DNA of 64,000 nt from Streptomyces cyaneochromogenes (GTDB lineage Bacteria > Actinomycetota > Actinomycetes > Streptomycetales > Streptomycetaceae): positions 2,666,001 through 2,730,000 of the forward strand of contig NZ_CP034539.1 of assembly GCF_003963535.1 (NCBI RefSeq). The letters run 5' to 3'. Shown here piece after piece: positions 54,110 to 62,910 of this stretch. The first letter of the stretch is position 1. Every line of letters begins with the position of its first letter. Both the position numbers and the translations under genes were made by a program. The notes below the pieces were generated by a model that saw nothing but the letters and a program-made list of their open reading frames with translations, searched no databases and had not been told where the DNA came from.

Positions 54110-54184
54110 ATGTCGAAGAAAACACGAAAACGCAAGTGGCGCATCAAGAAGGGCCGCTCAAACCACGGCCGACGCCCGGCGTAA
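54110..54184 (+). CDS. Large-subunit ribosomal protein bL37 homolog
   Basis: This is a 24-codon gene. The ATG at 54110 follows GGGAGA, and the stop is TAA at 54182-54184. The peptide begins MSKKTRKRKWRIKKG and ends SNHGRRPA, with 13 Lys or Arg residues. The ending matches the NHGKRPN tail of bL37, the tiny actinobacterial ribosomal protein found in mycobacterial 50S subunits. It would sit in an rRNA pocket. It is easily missed because of its size. It lies 41 bp after ybaK. Confidence 0.82.
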   Translation: MSKKTRKRKWRIKKGRSNHGRRPA

Positions 54185-54227
54185 CGACCAGCACTTCCAG
54201 AAAGCCGCTCAGGCGGCGGCAACTGCT

Positions 54228-54445
54228 GGACGCCGGCCCAGGCATTCCAGCCCGCCCGGCGCTTGAGGACGTGGACAAGGCCGACTTCTCAACGCCGGCC
54301 CAGGCAATCTCAGCCCGTCCGGCGTTTGAGGACGAGGCCCCTTCAGGGCCGAAGCGGGGGTCTGGGGGCGCAGCCCCCAGAAACGCCCCGGGGTCGAAGG
54401 GGCAGAGCCCCCGGAGGACGGGGCGGGTCAGGGGCAGGCGGGGCG
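54228..54445. repeat. Streptomyces intergenic repeat (family A), long copy
   Basis: The 274-bp gap 54185-54458 has no gene. It holds two direct copies (about 54228-54270 and 54290-54332) of a 43-bp unit with ACGCCGGCCCAGGCA and CCGGCG(T/C)TTGAGGAC. CTGGGGGC-GCA-GCCCCCAG (54362-54380) and a GACGGGGCGGGTCAGGGGCA tail follow. The blocks match 1160-1250. It lies between convergent genes and probably ends transcription. Confidence 0.6.
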
Positions 54446-54458
54446 AGTCACCAAGGCC

Positions 54459-55211
54459 CTACACAGGCGGAGCCCCCCGCTGCGCCTCCAACTGCTGCTG
54501 ATACGGATCCACGTCCCGAGGCCCGAACAACGCCGTCAACCCCAGATGGACCACCAGCGCTGCCAGCGGCCAGACCAGCCACACCCCCTTGGCCCCCAAC
54601 TTCAGCGGCGCCGAGAAGGTGACCCCCTTACCCACATCCTTCGCGTGAGCGATCACGTCCTGCGAGGGCCCGAGCCACACCCCGACCTTCCAGGCCAGCA
54701 AGGACCCGAGAAACCCCCCGACAGCCAGCCCCACCACCAACGGCACACCCCCGCGCCGCCGTATGAGAAACACCGCAACCGCACTGACCAGCCCGAACGC
54801 GAGCGCAAGCAGAGTGAACGTTCCGTCCACCCCGGCGGCCTGCTCCCCCTCGGTGTCCTTGAAGTAGACGACCCAGTTGTTGTCGACGACGTCCCCGACC
54901 AGCGGCACACTCGGCGCCAGCCACCACCACAGCACCCCGAGCAGCGCCCCACCGAGCGCCACCACCAGCGCGACCACGGCGGCCTCTCGCACTTCGGTCT
55001 TCATCCCGGGACCGTCCTGTTCGTACGAGCCGTGCACGCCGTACATGACGTGCGGGCCCTGAGGGCCGTACGAGCCGGACGGGGCGCCGTACCCGGCGTC
55101 CTGCGGCGCGGAGGACGCGGACGACGCGGCCTGACCGGCAGCAGGCGGCTGCCACCCGTTGTTCGGGGACTGGTCACGCGGCGGCGGTGGTGGAGTCAGC
55201 GGAGCGGTCAC
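54459..55211 (-). CDS. DUF2567-like membrane protein
   Basis: This 250-residue protein has a Pro/Gln/Ser/Gly-rich cytoplasmic start (PPPPPRDQSPNNGWQPP), then four membrane helices (VVALVVALGGALLGVLWWWL; LLALAFGLVSAVAVFLI; LVVGLAVGGFLGSLLAW; VWPLAALVVHLGLTALF). It follows the ABC-2 permease by 34 bp on the same strand and may be part of that transport unit. Start GTG at 55211 with GGCAGA upstream. Function unknown. Confidence 0.7.
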   Translation of the reverse strand: MTAPLTPPPPPRDQSPNNGWQPPAAGQAASSASSAPQDAGYGAPSGSYGPQGPHVMYGVHGSYEQDGPGMKTEVREAAVVALVVALGGALLGVLWWWLAPSVPLVGDVVDNNWVVYFKDTEGEQAAGVDGTFTLLALAFGLVSAVAVFLIRRRGGVPLVVGLAVGGFLGSLLAWKVGVWLGPSQDVIAHAKDVGKGVTFSAPLKLGAKGVWLVWPLAALVVHLGLTALFGPRDVDPYQQQLEAQRGAPPV

Positions 55212-55245
55212 TCTGCCATCGTGCCAGGCCGACCTGGGCGGCGCG

Positions 55246-56070
55246 TCACCGGACGGCCGCCCGGCGGTAGGCCCAGGTGGCGACGCCCAGCGAGACGACG
55301 CCGACGACCGCGCACACGGCGAGGTCACCGAGCACGAACGCCCAGTCGGGGTGCGGCCCGAAGGTCCGCGCGAAGGCCTCCACGCCGTACGTCGACGGCA
55401 GCAGATCCCGCGCGAACCGCACCACCTCCGGCATCCGGTCGGCCGGCAGCACCCCCAGCAGCAGCGCCGCGGACATGCCCAACTGCCCGAGCAGCGTGGC
55501 CAGTTCCGGCCGCGGCGCGAGCAGCCCGAGCGCCGCCCCGAGCCCGGCGAGCGCGGCCCCGGCCAGCGGGATCACCGCGACGAGCACCCACAGATGCGCC
55601 ACCGGCAACCCGAACAGCGCACACCCGAAGAGGGCGGTCACCACGGTCCCCGGCACGGTGAAGGAGGCGTACGCCCCCGCGGCCCCCAGCACCACCGCGG
55701 CCGGCGGCACCGGCAGCGTGGCGTAGTGGTCGAGCCCGCCGCTGGCCCGCAGCTGCCCGAAGTACTGCGCGAGCAGGTTCAGCGCGACGAAGGCGACCAC
55801 GAGCACCGACGATCCGGCCACCACGGCCTGCGCCTCGGCCCCGCCGTCCACGACCCCGCGCATCAGGATCATGATCCCGATCGACTGGAAGGTCGCCACG
55901 AACAGCAGCGGAATGCGCGCGACCCGCGCCCGGGACAGCTGCGCCCGGTACACGGCGCACAGCGACGGCCACAGCCGCGCACGCGGCCCGAGCTCGGCGG
56001 CGGCCGGAGCGGCCGTCTCGTCCACGGCCAGGGCGCTGCCCGGCAGAACCTCGGCGGGTACGACACTCAC
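55246..56070 (-). CDS. ABC-2 type transporter permease
   Basis: This 274-residue membrane protein has six helices and the ABC-2 pattern (SIGIMILMRGVVDGG, then LNLLAQYFGQLRASGGLDHYATLPV). It forms the channel of an exporter with the ATPase encoded upstream. Its GTG at 56070 overlaps the stop of a possible 37-codon gene in GTGA. The exported substrate is unknown; drugs or lipids are usual for the family. Confidence 0.85.
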   Translation of the reverse strand: MSVVPAEVLPGSALAVDETAAPAAAELGPRARLWPSLCAVYRAQLSRARVARIPLLFVATFQSIGIMILMRGVVDGGAEAQAVVAGSSVLVVAFVALNLLAQYFGQLRASGGLDHYATLPVPPAAVVLGAAGAYASFTVPGTVVTALFGCALFGLPVAHLWVLVAVIPLAGAALAGLGAALGLLAPRPELATLLGQLGMSAALLLGVLPADRMPEVVRFARDLLPSTYGVEAFARTFGPHPDWAFVLGDLAVCAVVGVVSLGVATWAYRRAAVR

Positions 56071-56180
56071 GTGGCGCTGCTCCCTTTCACACGGGGGTTC
56101 ACTGGGGAGGTGGCCCTGTCCCGTCCGGACATGGATACGGCTACGGAAACGGATACGGACGCGAGGGGCTGTGTGCTCAT
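56067..56180 (-). CDS. Possible small coupled protein between ABC ATPase and permease
   Basis: A 37-codon frame begins with an ATG overlapping the ATPase stop (ATGA, 56177-56180) and ends in a TGA overlapping the permease start (GTGA). The peptide starts MSTQPLASVSVSVAVSMSGR and is Ser/Val-rich. Exact overlaps on both sides argue for translation. It may only carry ribosomes across the gap. Part of it is a degenerate hexamer repeat (GGATAC, GGCTAC, GGAAAC on the plus strand, 56133-56162). Confidence 0.45.
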   Translation of the reverse strand: MSTQPLASVSVSVAVSMSGRDRATSPVNPRVKGSSAT

Positions 56181-57196
56181 GCCTTCACCAGCCCCTGCTG
56201 CACGTCCCCGCCCAGCGCCAGATACACGTCCTCCAGGCTCGGCGTGGCGAGCGTGAAGTCGTCCAGCGCGGCGAAGGCGGCCCCGCCGGTGACGGTGGCG
56301 ACGACCGCGCGGGCCTCCTCGGGGGCGAGCCGCAGCGTCCAGCGCCGCCCGGACTCCACGACCCGGTCCTGCAACGCGGCGACCTCGGGCACCTCCAGCG
56401 GCGCCCGCTCCCGCCACAGCAGCTCGACCCGTACCTCCCCCGCCACCCGCTCCTTGAGCCCGGACGGCGTGTCACAGGCGATCACGCGCCCCCGGTCCAG
56501 CACAGCGACCCGGTCGAGCACCGTCTCGGCCTCGATGACGTTGTGGGTGACGAGCAGCACGGTCGTACCGAGCTCGGCCCGCCGTCGGTCCACGGCGGAC
56601 CACACGGCCCGCCGGGCCACCGGGTCCATCGCGGTGGTCGGCTCGTCGAGCACGAGCAGCGGCCGCTCCCCCACCAGCGCGGCGGCGAAACAGGCCAGCC
56701 GGCGCTGCCCGCCGGACAGCTTCTTGATCGGCCGCCCGGCAAGCGGTCCGAGGCTCAGCTCGTCGAGTACGGCGTCCCGCTCGTCCCGCGCCTGCCGCAC
56801 GTCCAGGCCGCGCAGCCGCCCGGTCGTCTCGGCGGCGAGCGACACGGTCAGATCGTCGAGGGCGGTGGACTCCTGCCCGAGGTAGGCGAGGATGCGCGCG
56901 GCCCGCTCCGGGTGCCGCACGATGTCGTGCCCGAGGATCTCCACGCTGCCGCTGTCGGGCCGCATCAGCCCGGTGAGCTGCCGGACGAGAGTCGTCTTGC
57001 CGGCGCCGTTCGGCCCGAGCAGCCCGAAGATCTCGCCGCGCCGGATGTCCAGCCGTACGTCGTCGGTGGCCCGCACCTCGGGTGTCCCGGGCGTCCCGCG
57101 CCGACCTCGGACGGCGGGATAGGTCTTGGTCAGCCCGCGCACGGCACACACGACATCCCCGCTGTGCCGAAGTGCCTGTCCCACGCGCGTACTCAC
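56177..57196 (-). CDS. ABC transporter ATP-binding protein
   Basis: This 339-residue ABC ATPase has a Walker A GPNGAGKT, Q-loop YLGQESTALDDL, signature LSGGQRR, Walker B LLVLDEPTTAMD and switch THNV. A C-terminal extension of about 90 residues with ALDDFTLATPSLEDVYLALGG is typical of drug-exporter (DrrA-like) ATPases. It starts at a GTG at 57196 with a weak site. It heads an operon with the small frame, the permease and the DUF2567-like protein. Confidence 0.88.
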   Translation of the reverse strand: MSTRVGQALRHSGDVVCAVRGLTKTYPAVRGRRGTPGTPEVRATDDVRLDIRRGEIFGLLGPNGAGKTTLVRQLTGLMRPDSGSVEILGHDIVRHPERAARILAYLGQESTALDDLTVSLAAETTGRLRGLDVRQARDERDAVLDELSLGPLAGRPIKKLSGGQRRLACFAAALVGERPLLVLDEPTTAMDPVARRAVWSAVDRRRAELGTTVLLVTHNVIEAETVLDRVAVLDRGRVIACDTPSGLKERVAGEVRVELLWRERAPLEVPEVAALQDRVVESGRRWTLRLAPEEARAVVATVTGGAAFAALDDFTLATPSLEDVYLALGGDVQQGLVKA

Positions 57197-57356
57197 AAGG
57201 GACGAGACTACGGGGTCCGGACCCCTGGTCCGTCCTCGGGTCGGCCACTCGGTACAAATCGCCTGCTCGCGACCACGAATCTCGCGGTGGCGATAAATCC
57301 ACCGGTGATCACGAATCCGCCGCAACGGCGGTCAATCACGCACGAACCCGGTCGAC

Positions 57357-58586
57357 TCACTCGCCGACGGGCGCGTGCTCCGCCGCGGTCCGCACATCGA
57401 TCTCCCGCCAGAACCCGGCCCGAATCGCGTACCGGTCATGCTCGTCGATCTGGTCGTCCTTGTGCGCGAGCAACCCGAACCGGGCCGCGTACCTGAGCAG
57501 CTCCCCGTCGATCCGATGTGGAATCCGCGGGTACATCCCGGACAGCCGCTGCAGATGGCCCTGGTCCCCCAGCCGCCCCATCCACCGCCGTGCGAAGACC
57601 TGCCCCACCTCGTACGGATCGCCGCCGACCGTCGTGATGTCCTCCTCCCGGTCGGCCCACCGCTGCTCCGCCGTGGTCAGCTGCGCCAGCGTCGGCATGG
57701 ACGCGGCCTCGGCCGGCTCCGCCGCGACACCGGGCCGGTCGACCCACCCCTTGTCGGAGGACCAGCGCAGCGTCGCGCTCGCGGGGTTCTGGGCCGGCTG
57801 CACACCGGGCGCGCGCAGGGCGGCGAGGTCCTTCGGTGTGGGCACTCCCTTGGGTGCCGGCACCCGCTCCTGGGTGCCGTTCTCCGAGGCGGCGGACGCC
57901 GGGGCGTGCTCGCCCTCCTCGGGGGGCCGCTCGGCCCGTGCGCCGAGCGCGGAGTCGGGCAGCGGGGCGGACAGGATCGCGGCGATCTCGGGCCGGGGGG
58001 CGGGTGGGGGCGCGCAGACTCCGGTGAGCTCCTTGGCGCGTACGGCCTTGGTGATCCACGTACGGTCGAGCACGCGCCGCTCGTCGGCCTCGGCGACCAG
58101 GTCCTCGGACTGGTTGTAGTCGCCGTCGGCGGCCTGTACGGCCCACAGGTGTACGGCGACGCCGTGCTCCTTGGCGGCCATCATGCCCGGCAGCAGATCG
58201 CCGTCTCCGGTCACCAGCACCACGTCCGAGCAGGCGCGGTTGCGGGCCAACTCGGTGAGTTCGGCGTGCATCGCGGCGTCCACGCCCTTCTGCGCCCAGC
58301 GTCCGTCGCTGCGGGTCAGGGCGCCCAGGCGGACGGTGACCCGGGGCATCACCCGCAGCCTGCGGTGCTCGGGCTGGGGGACGCGGTCGGGGGCGCCGTC
58401 GAACCAGTAGATGCGCAGCAGGGGCTGCTGGGTGTCGGACTCGGCGCGTTCGCGCAGCCCCTGGATGAGGGCGGTGTGGTCGACGGTGATCCGGGACCGG
58501 GAGGGCTCCCCGGCGAGAAGGCTGGCGGCGGCGCCCAGCAGATACCCGGCGTCCACCAGGACGATGCAGCGGTCCACGCGACTCAC
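57357..58586 (-). CDS. NYN-domain (PIN-like) nuclease-family protein
   Basis: This 409-residue protein starts at the GTG at 58586 (GGAAGAGG upstream). The N-terminal 170 residues are a NYN domain with acidic residues Asp12 (VLVDAGYLLG), Asp103 (KGVDAAMHAEL), and Asp128/130 (VTGDGDLLP), which bind metal in PIN-type RNases. A Pro/Ala/Glu-rich linker follows (about 195-290). The C-terminal 100 residues are a helical domain (YEVGQVFARRWMGRLGD, LRYAARFGLLAHKDDQ), probably nucleic-acid- or protein-binding. RNA cleavage is inferred from the family. Confidence 0.82.
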   Translation of the reverse strand: MSRVDRCIVLVDAGYLLGAAASLLAGEPSRSRITVDHTALIQGLRERAESDTQQPLLRIYWFDGAPDRVPQPEHRRLRVMPRVTVRLGALTRSDGRWAQKGVDAAMHAELTELARNRACSDVVLVTGDGDLLPGMMAAKEHGVAVHLWAVQAADGDYNQSEDLVAEADERRVLDRTWITKAVRAKELTGVCAPPPAPRPEIAAILSAPLPDSALGARAERPPEEGEHAPASAASENGTQERVPAPKGVPTPKDLAALRAPGVQPAQNPASATLRWSSDKGWVDRPGVAAEPAEAASMPTLAQLTTAEQRWADREEDITTVGGDPYEVGQVFARRWMGRLGDQGHLQRLSGMYPRIPHRIDGELLRYAARFGLLAHKDDQIDEHDRYAIRAGFWREIDVRTAAEHAPVGE

Positions 58587-58822
58587 CCTCTTCCTGGGAG
58601 GTTTGCTTCGGGCTTCCTTCGAGTCTGCCCGACCACGCGGGGGTTAACGGGGCGAACTCGATCTTCGGCGTGGCGTTTCGGGGCATCACCACCACGACGC
58701 GCCATGCCTCACGCCCCGACAACCGCTGTCACACACGGTAATTATCCGAAATGCGTTCTTTGTCAGCCTATGTGAATCTGGTCGCGGCCCTGGCCCCTAG
58801 ATCCCCCACAGGAGGCAGCACC

Positions 58823-58987
58823 ATGGCCAAGAACAAGAAACAGGACCGAAAGCAGCCGCAGTCCGAGCGTGGCCAGCAGCAGGCCCAGCAGTCGTCGATG
58901 GAGACGCAGGCCGAGCAGCGCGCCACGCAGGTGACCCCGGGCGACATGGCCCGCAAGGGCCGGCAGAAGCGCTTCGGTCACAACTGA
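58823..58987 (+). CDS. Small hydrophilic protein
   Basis: This 54-residue protein starts at the ATG at 58823 with GGAGG 8 bp upstream. It is rich in Gln, Lys and Arg (MAKNKKQDRKQPQSERGQQQ at the start) and ends QKRFGHN. It is almost certainly disordered and soluble. Streptomyces genomes carry it at this place beside dnaE. No function is known to me. A strong terminator follows. Confidence 0.75.
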   Translation: MAKNKKQDRKQPQSERGQQQAQQSSMETQAEQRATQVTPGDMARKGRQKRFGHN

Positions 58988-59025
58988 CATCTGCATAACG
59001 GGTTGTTGAGACCCAGGCACACGAA

Positions 59026-59057
59026 GAGGGGCGCGTCCCGTGCGGGACGCGCCCCTC
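59026..59057. terminator. Bidirectional terminator between the small gene and dnaE
   Basis: GAGGGGCGCGTCCC (59026-59039) and GGGACGCGCCCCTC (59044-59057) form a perfect 14-bp stem with a GTGC loop. It lies 38 bp past the small gene and 22 bp from the dnaE stop. Confidence 0.88.
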
Positions 59058-59078
59058 GCGCGTTTGCCTCGCGGTCGC

Positions 59079-62000
59079 TCAGCCCGCCAGGCAGGACGGC
59101 CCGAGCAGCACCTTCAGGTCACCGAAGAGCGCCGGGTCGGGCTTCACCCGGTGCCGGTCCAGTCGCAGCACCGTCGTCTTGGTCGGACCCTGGAGCTTGA
59201 TGCGGACCTCGCTCTCGCCCTTGTGGTGGCTGAGGATCTCGCCGAGACGGCTGACCATCGGCGGGGTGACCCGGGTGGCCGGGATGGTGAGGATCACGGG
59301 CGCGTTGGTGCCGGCGTTCGACAGGTCGGGGACCTGGAGCTCCATCGCGACCAGGCGCGGCACGTCCTCTCGCTTGTCGAGGCGGCCCTTGACGAACACC
59401 ACGGCGTCCTCGACGAGTTGGGTCGAGACGAGCTGGTACGTAGCCGGGAAGAACATGCACTCGATGGAACCGGCGAGGTCCTCGACCGTGGCGATCGCCC
59501 AGGCGTTGCCCTGCTTGGTCATCTTGCGCTGGAGGCCCGAGATGATGCCGCCGATGGTCACCACGGCACCGTCCGCGTGCTCACCGCCGGTCAGCTGGGC
59601 GATGCCCGCGTCGGCCTTGTCGGACAGCACGTGCTCCAGGCCGAAGAGCGGGTGGTCGGAGACGTACAGACCGAGCATCTCCCGCTCCTGGGCGAGCAGA
59701 TAGGTCTTGTCCCACTCCTCGGTGGTGAACTCCACGTCGAGTCCGAACCCGGGCTCGCTGGTGTCCTCCTCGCCCATGCCGCCGAAGAGGTCGAACTGGC
59801 CCTCGGCCTCCTTGCGCTTGACCGCGACCACGTTGTCGATCATCGAGTCGAAGTGCGCGGTCAGGCCCTTGCGGGTGTGGCCCAGGGAGTCGAACGCGCC
59901 CGCCTTGATCAGCGACTCCGTGGTGCGCTTGTTGCACGCGACCGCCTCGACCTTGTCCAGGTAGTCGGGGAAGGAGGCGTACTTGCCCTTGGCCTTGCGG
60001 CTCCTGATGATCGACTCGACCACGTTGGTGCCGACGTTGCGCACGGCTTCGAGGCCGAAGAGGATCACGTCGTCGCCCTGCGCGGCGAAGTTGTGCACCG
60101 ACTCGTTGACGTTCGGTGGGAGCACCTTGATGCCCATGCGCCGGCACTCGTTGAGATAGACGGCCGACTTGTCCTTGTCGTCCTTGACCGAGGTGAGCAG
60201 CCCGGCCATGTACTCGGCCGGGTGGTTGGCCTTGAGGTAGGCGGTCCAGTAGGAGACAAGGCCGTACGCGGCGGAGTGCGCCTTGTTGAACGCGTATCCG
60301 GCGAAGGGGACCAGAACGTCCCACAGGGCCTGGATGGCCTCGTCGCTGTAGCCCTTGTCCCGGGCGCCCTTCTGGAAGAGGACGAAGTTCTTGGCCAGTT
60401 CCTCGGGCTTCTTCTTGCCCATCACGCGGCGCAGGATGTCGGCCTCGCCGAGCGAGTACCCGGCGATGATCTGGGCGGCCTTCTGCACCTGCTCCTGGTA
60501 CACGATCAGGCCGTAGGTGACGTCCAGGACCTCCTTGAGGGGCTCCTCCAGCTCCGGGTGGATCGGGGTGATCTCCTGGAGCTTGTTCTTGCGCAGGGCG
60601 TAGTTGGTGTGCGAGTCCATGCCCATCGGGCCCGGACGGTACAGCGCGGAGACGGCGGAGATGTCTTCGAAGTTGTCGGGCTTCATCAGGCGCAGCAGCG
60701 AACGCATCGGGCCGCCGTCGAACTGGAAGACGCCCAGGGTGTCGCCGCGCTGGAGCAGTTCGAAGGTCTTCGGATCGTCGAGCGGCAGGGCCAGCAGGTC
60801 GAGCTCGATGCCCTTGTTGGACTTCACCATCTTGACGGCGTCGTCCATGATCGTCAGGTTGCGCAGGCCGAGGAAGTCCATCTTCAGCAGGCCGAGCGAC
60901 TCGCACTGCGGGTAGTCCCACTGCGTGATGGTCACGCCGTCCGTGTGCCGCACCCAGATCGGGGCGTGGTCGACGATGGGCTCGCTGGACATGATCACGC
61001 CGGCGGCGTGCACGCCCATCTGCCGCACCAGGCCCTCGACGCCCTTGGCGGTGTCGATGACCTTCTTGACGTCCGGCTCGTTCTCGTACATCCCGCGGAT
61101 CTCGCCCGCCTCGCTGTAGCGCGGGTGCGAGGGGTTGGTGATGCCGTCGAGGTCGATGCCCTTGCCGAGGACGTCGGCGGGCATCGCCTTGGTGAGGCGG
61201 TCGCCCATCGCGTACGGATAGCCCAGCACGCGCGCGGAGTCCTTGATCGCGTTCTTGGCCTTGATCTTGCCGTAGGTGCCGATCATGGCGACCTTGTCGG
61301 CGCCGTATTTCTCGGTCACGTACCTGATCACCTCGACGCGCCTACGCTCGTCGAAGTCGATGTCGACATCGGGCATGGAGATGCGCTCGGGGTTGAGGAA
61401 CCGCTCGAAGATCAGGCCGTGCGGGATCGGGTCGAGGTCGGTGATGCCCATGGCGTAGGCGACGATCGAGCCGGCCGCGGAACCTCGGCCGGGGCCCACC
61501 GCGATGCCCTGGCTCTTGGCCCACATGATGAAGTCGGCGACCACGAGGAAGTAGCCCGGGAACCCCATCGAGATGATGGTGTCCATCTCGTACTCGACCT
61601 GCTTCATACGGTCGTCCGGGATGCCGTCCGGGAAGCGGCGGTGCATGCCGCGCATGGTCTCCTCGCGGAACCAGGTGACCTCGGTGTAGCCCTCGGGGAT
61701 GTCGAACTTCGGCATGAGGTTCTTCGCCTCGAACATGCCGGTGGTGTCGACCATCTCGGCGACGAGGAGCGTGTTGGCGCAGCCCTCCTGCCAGGCGTCC
61801 GAGGAGTCGATGGCGTACATCTCGTCCGTGGACTTCAGGTAGTAGCCGGTGCCGTCGAACTTGAAGCGGTCCGGGTCGGAGAGGTTCTTGCCGGTCTGGA
61901 TGCACAGCAGGGCGTCGTGCGCGGTCGCCTCGTGCGCGTACGTGTAGTGCGAGTCGTTGGTGACCAGCGGCGGGATGCCGAGCTTCTTGCCGATCTCCAG

Positions 62001-62618
62001 CAGGCCGTCACGGACCCGGTGCTCGATCTCGATGCCGTGGTCCATCAGCTCCAGGAAGTATCGGTCCTTGCCGAAGATGTCCTGGTAGTCGGCGGCCGCC
62101 TTCAGGGCCTCGTCGTACTGGCCGAGGCGCAGGCGGGTCTGGAGCTCACCGGAGGGGCAGCCGGTGGAGGCGACGATCCCCTCGGACCACTGGGAGATGG
62201 TCTCCTTGTCCATGCGGGGCCACTTCTGCAGCCAGCCCTCGGCGTACGCGTCCGAGGACAGCCGGAAGAGGTTGTGCAGACCCGTCTTGTTCACGGCCCA
62301 CATCGTCTTGTGGGTGTAACCACCGGAACCGGAGACGTCGTCGCGCTTCTGGTGCGGCTGGCCCCACTGGATCTTGCGCTTGTTGCGCCGGGACTCGGGG
62401 GCGACATACGCCTCGATCCCGATGATCGGGGTGACTCCGGCCTTCTTCGCGCTGTGGAAGAAGTCGTACGCCCCGTGGAGGTTGCCGTGGTCGGACATGG
62501 CGATGTGCGTCATGCCCATCTCGTTGCACGCGTTGAACATGTCCTTCAGCCGCGCGGCACCGTCCAGCAGCGAGTACTGGGTGTGGACGTGCAGGTGCGT
62601 GAACGGCGGCTTTGACAC
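59079..62618 (-). CDS. dnaE: DNA polymerase III alpha subunit (replicative)
   Basis: This 1,179-residue family C polymerase copies the chromosome. It starts at the GTG at 62618 (GGAGG 9 bp upstream). The N-terminal PHP domain begins FTHLHVHTQYSLLDGAARL and has SDHGNLHGAYDF. The palm contains the catalytic GPGRGSAAGSIVAYA and PDVDIDFDERRR. Next come a fingers region, a tandem helix-hairpin-helix/beta-clamp region (QFDLFGGMG), and an OB fold near the C-terminus (VVTIGGIISGLQRKMTKQG). Length and motifs fit DnaE1, not the error-prone DnaE2. Confidence 0.97.
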   Translation of the reverse strand: MSKPPFTHLHVHTQYSLLDGAARLKDMFNACNEMGMTHIAMSDHGNLHGAYDFFHSAKKAGVTPIIGIEAYVAPESRRNKRKIQWGQPHQKRDDVSGSGGYTHKTMWAVNKTGLHNLFRLSSDAYAEGWLQKWPRMDKETISQWSEGIVASTGCPSGELQTRLRLGQYDEALKAAADYQDIFGKDRYFLELMDHGIEIEHRVRDGLLEIGKKLGIPPLVTNDSHYTYAHEATAHDALLCIQTGKNLSDPDRFKFDGTGYYLKSTDEMYAIDSSDAWQEGCANTLLVAEMVDTTGMFEAKNLMPKFDIPEGYTEVTWFREETMRGMHRRFPDGIPDDRMKQVEYEMDTIISMGFPGYFLVVADFIMWAKSQGIAVGPGRGSAAGSIVAYAMGITDLDPIPHGLIFERFLNPERISMPDVDIDFDERRRVEVIRYVTEKYGADKVAMIGTYGKIKAKNAIKDSARVLGYPYAMGDRLTKAMPADVLGKGIDLDGITNPSHPRYSEAGEIRGMYENEPDVKKVIDTAKGVEGLVRQMGVHAAGVIMSSEPIVDHAPIWVRHTDGVTITQWDYPQCESLGLLKMDFLGLRNLTIMDDAVKMVKSNKGIELDLLALPLDDPKTFELLQRGDTLGVFQFDGGPMRSLLRLMKPDNFEDISAVSALYRPGPMGMDSHTNYALRKNKLQEITPIHPELEEPLKEVLDVTYGLIVYQEQVQKAAQIIAGYSLGEADILRRVMGKKKPEELAKNFVLFQKGARDKGYSDEAIQALWDVLVPFAGYAFNKAHSAAYGLVSYWTAYLKANHPAEYMAGLLTSVKDDKDKSAVYLNECRRMGIKVLPPNVNESVHNFAAQGDDVILFGLEAVRNVGTNVVESIIRSRKAKGKYASFPDYLDKVEAVACNKRTTESLIKAGAFDSLGHTRKGLTAHFDSMIDNVVAVKRKEAEGQFDLFGGMGEEDTSEPGFGLDVEFTTEEWDKTYLLAQEREMLGLYVSDHPLFGLEHVLSDKADAGIAQLTGGEHADGAVVTIGGIISGLQRKMTKQGNAWAIATVEDLAGSIECMFFPATYQLVSTQLVEDAVVFVKGRLDKREDVPRLVAMELQVPDLSNAGTNAPVILTIPATRVTPPMVSRLGEILSHHKGESEVRIKLQGPTKTTVLRLDRHRVKPDPALFGDLKVLLGPSCLAG

Positions 62619-62910
62619 GGTTTCGGCCTCCAAGGCAAACAGGCGTCGACAAGATCCGGACCAGATTCCGAAGGGCTGCGGACAGTCTGGGGGACAGCGT
62701 CGAAGTCTATGCCTCGGCACTGACACTTGAGGTAAACACTGTGGGGCGTAGCCCCTCGATGAGGGGCGGCGGTCGGGTGACGGGTGGGCGGCTCCCCCGC
62801 GTACCTTCATGCGAAGAAAGCGGGCACTCCCTCGCACGCTCGTACGTTGCACATGAGGGGAGGTTCCGCCCCATACGTCATGCACCACCTGCACCAGGAG
62901 GCACCCAGCG

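Noticed and set aside
57240..57330. Short repeated CACGAATC/ATAAATCC motifs upstream of the ABC ATPase gene
   Set aside because: The copies are too short and irregular to call a repeat array or CRISPR.
59079..62618. dnaE as the error-prone DnaE2
   Set aside because: The length, full PHP domain and clamp-binding region fit the replicative enzyme, and no imuA/imuB genes lie beside it.
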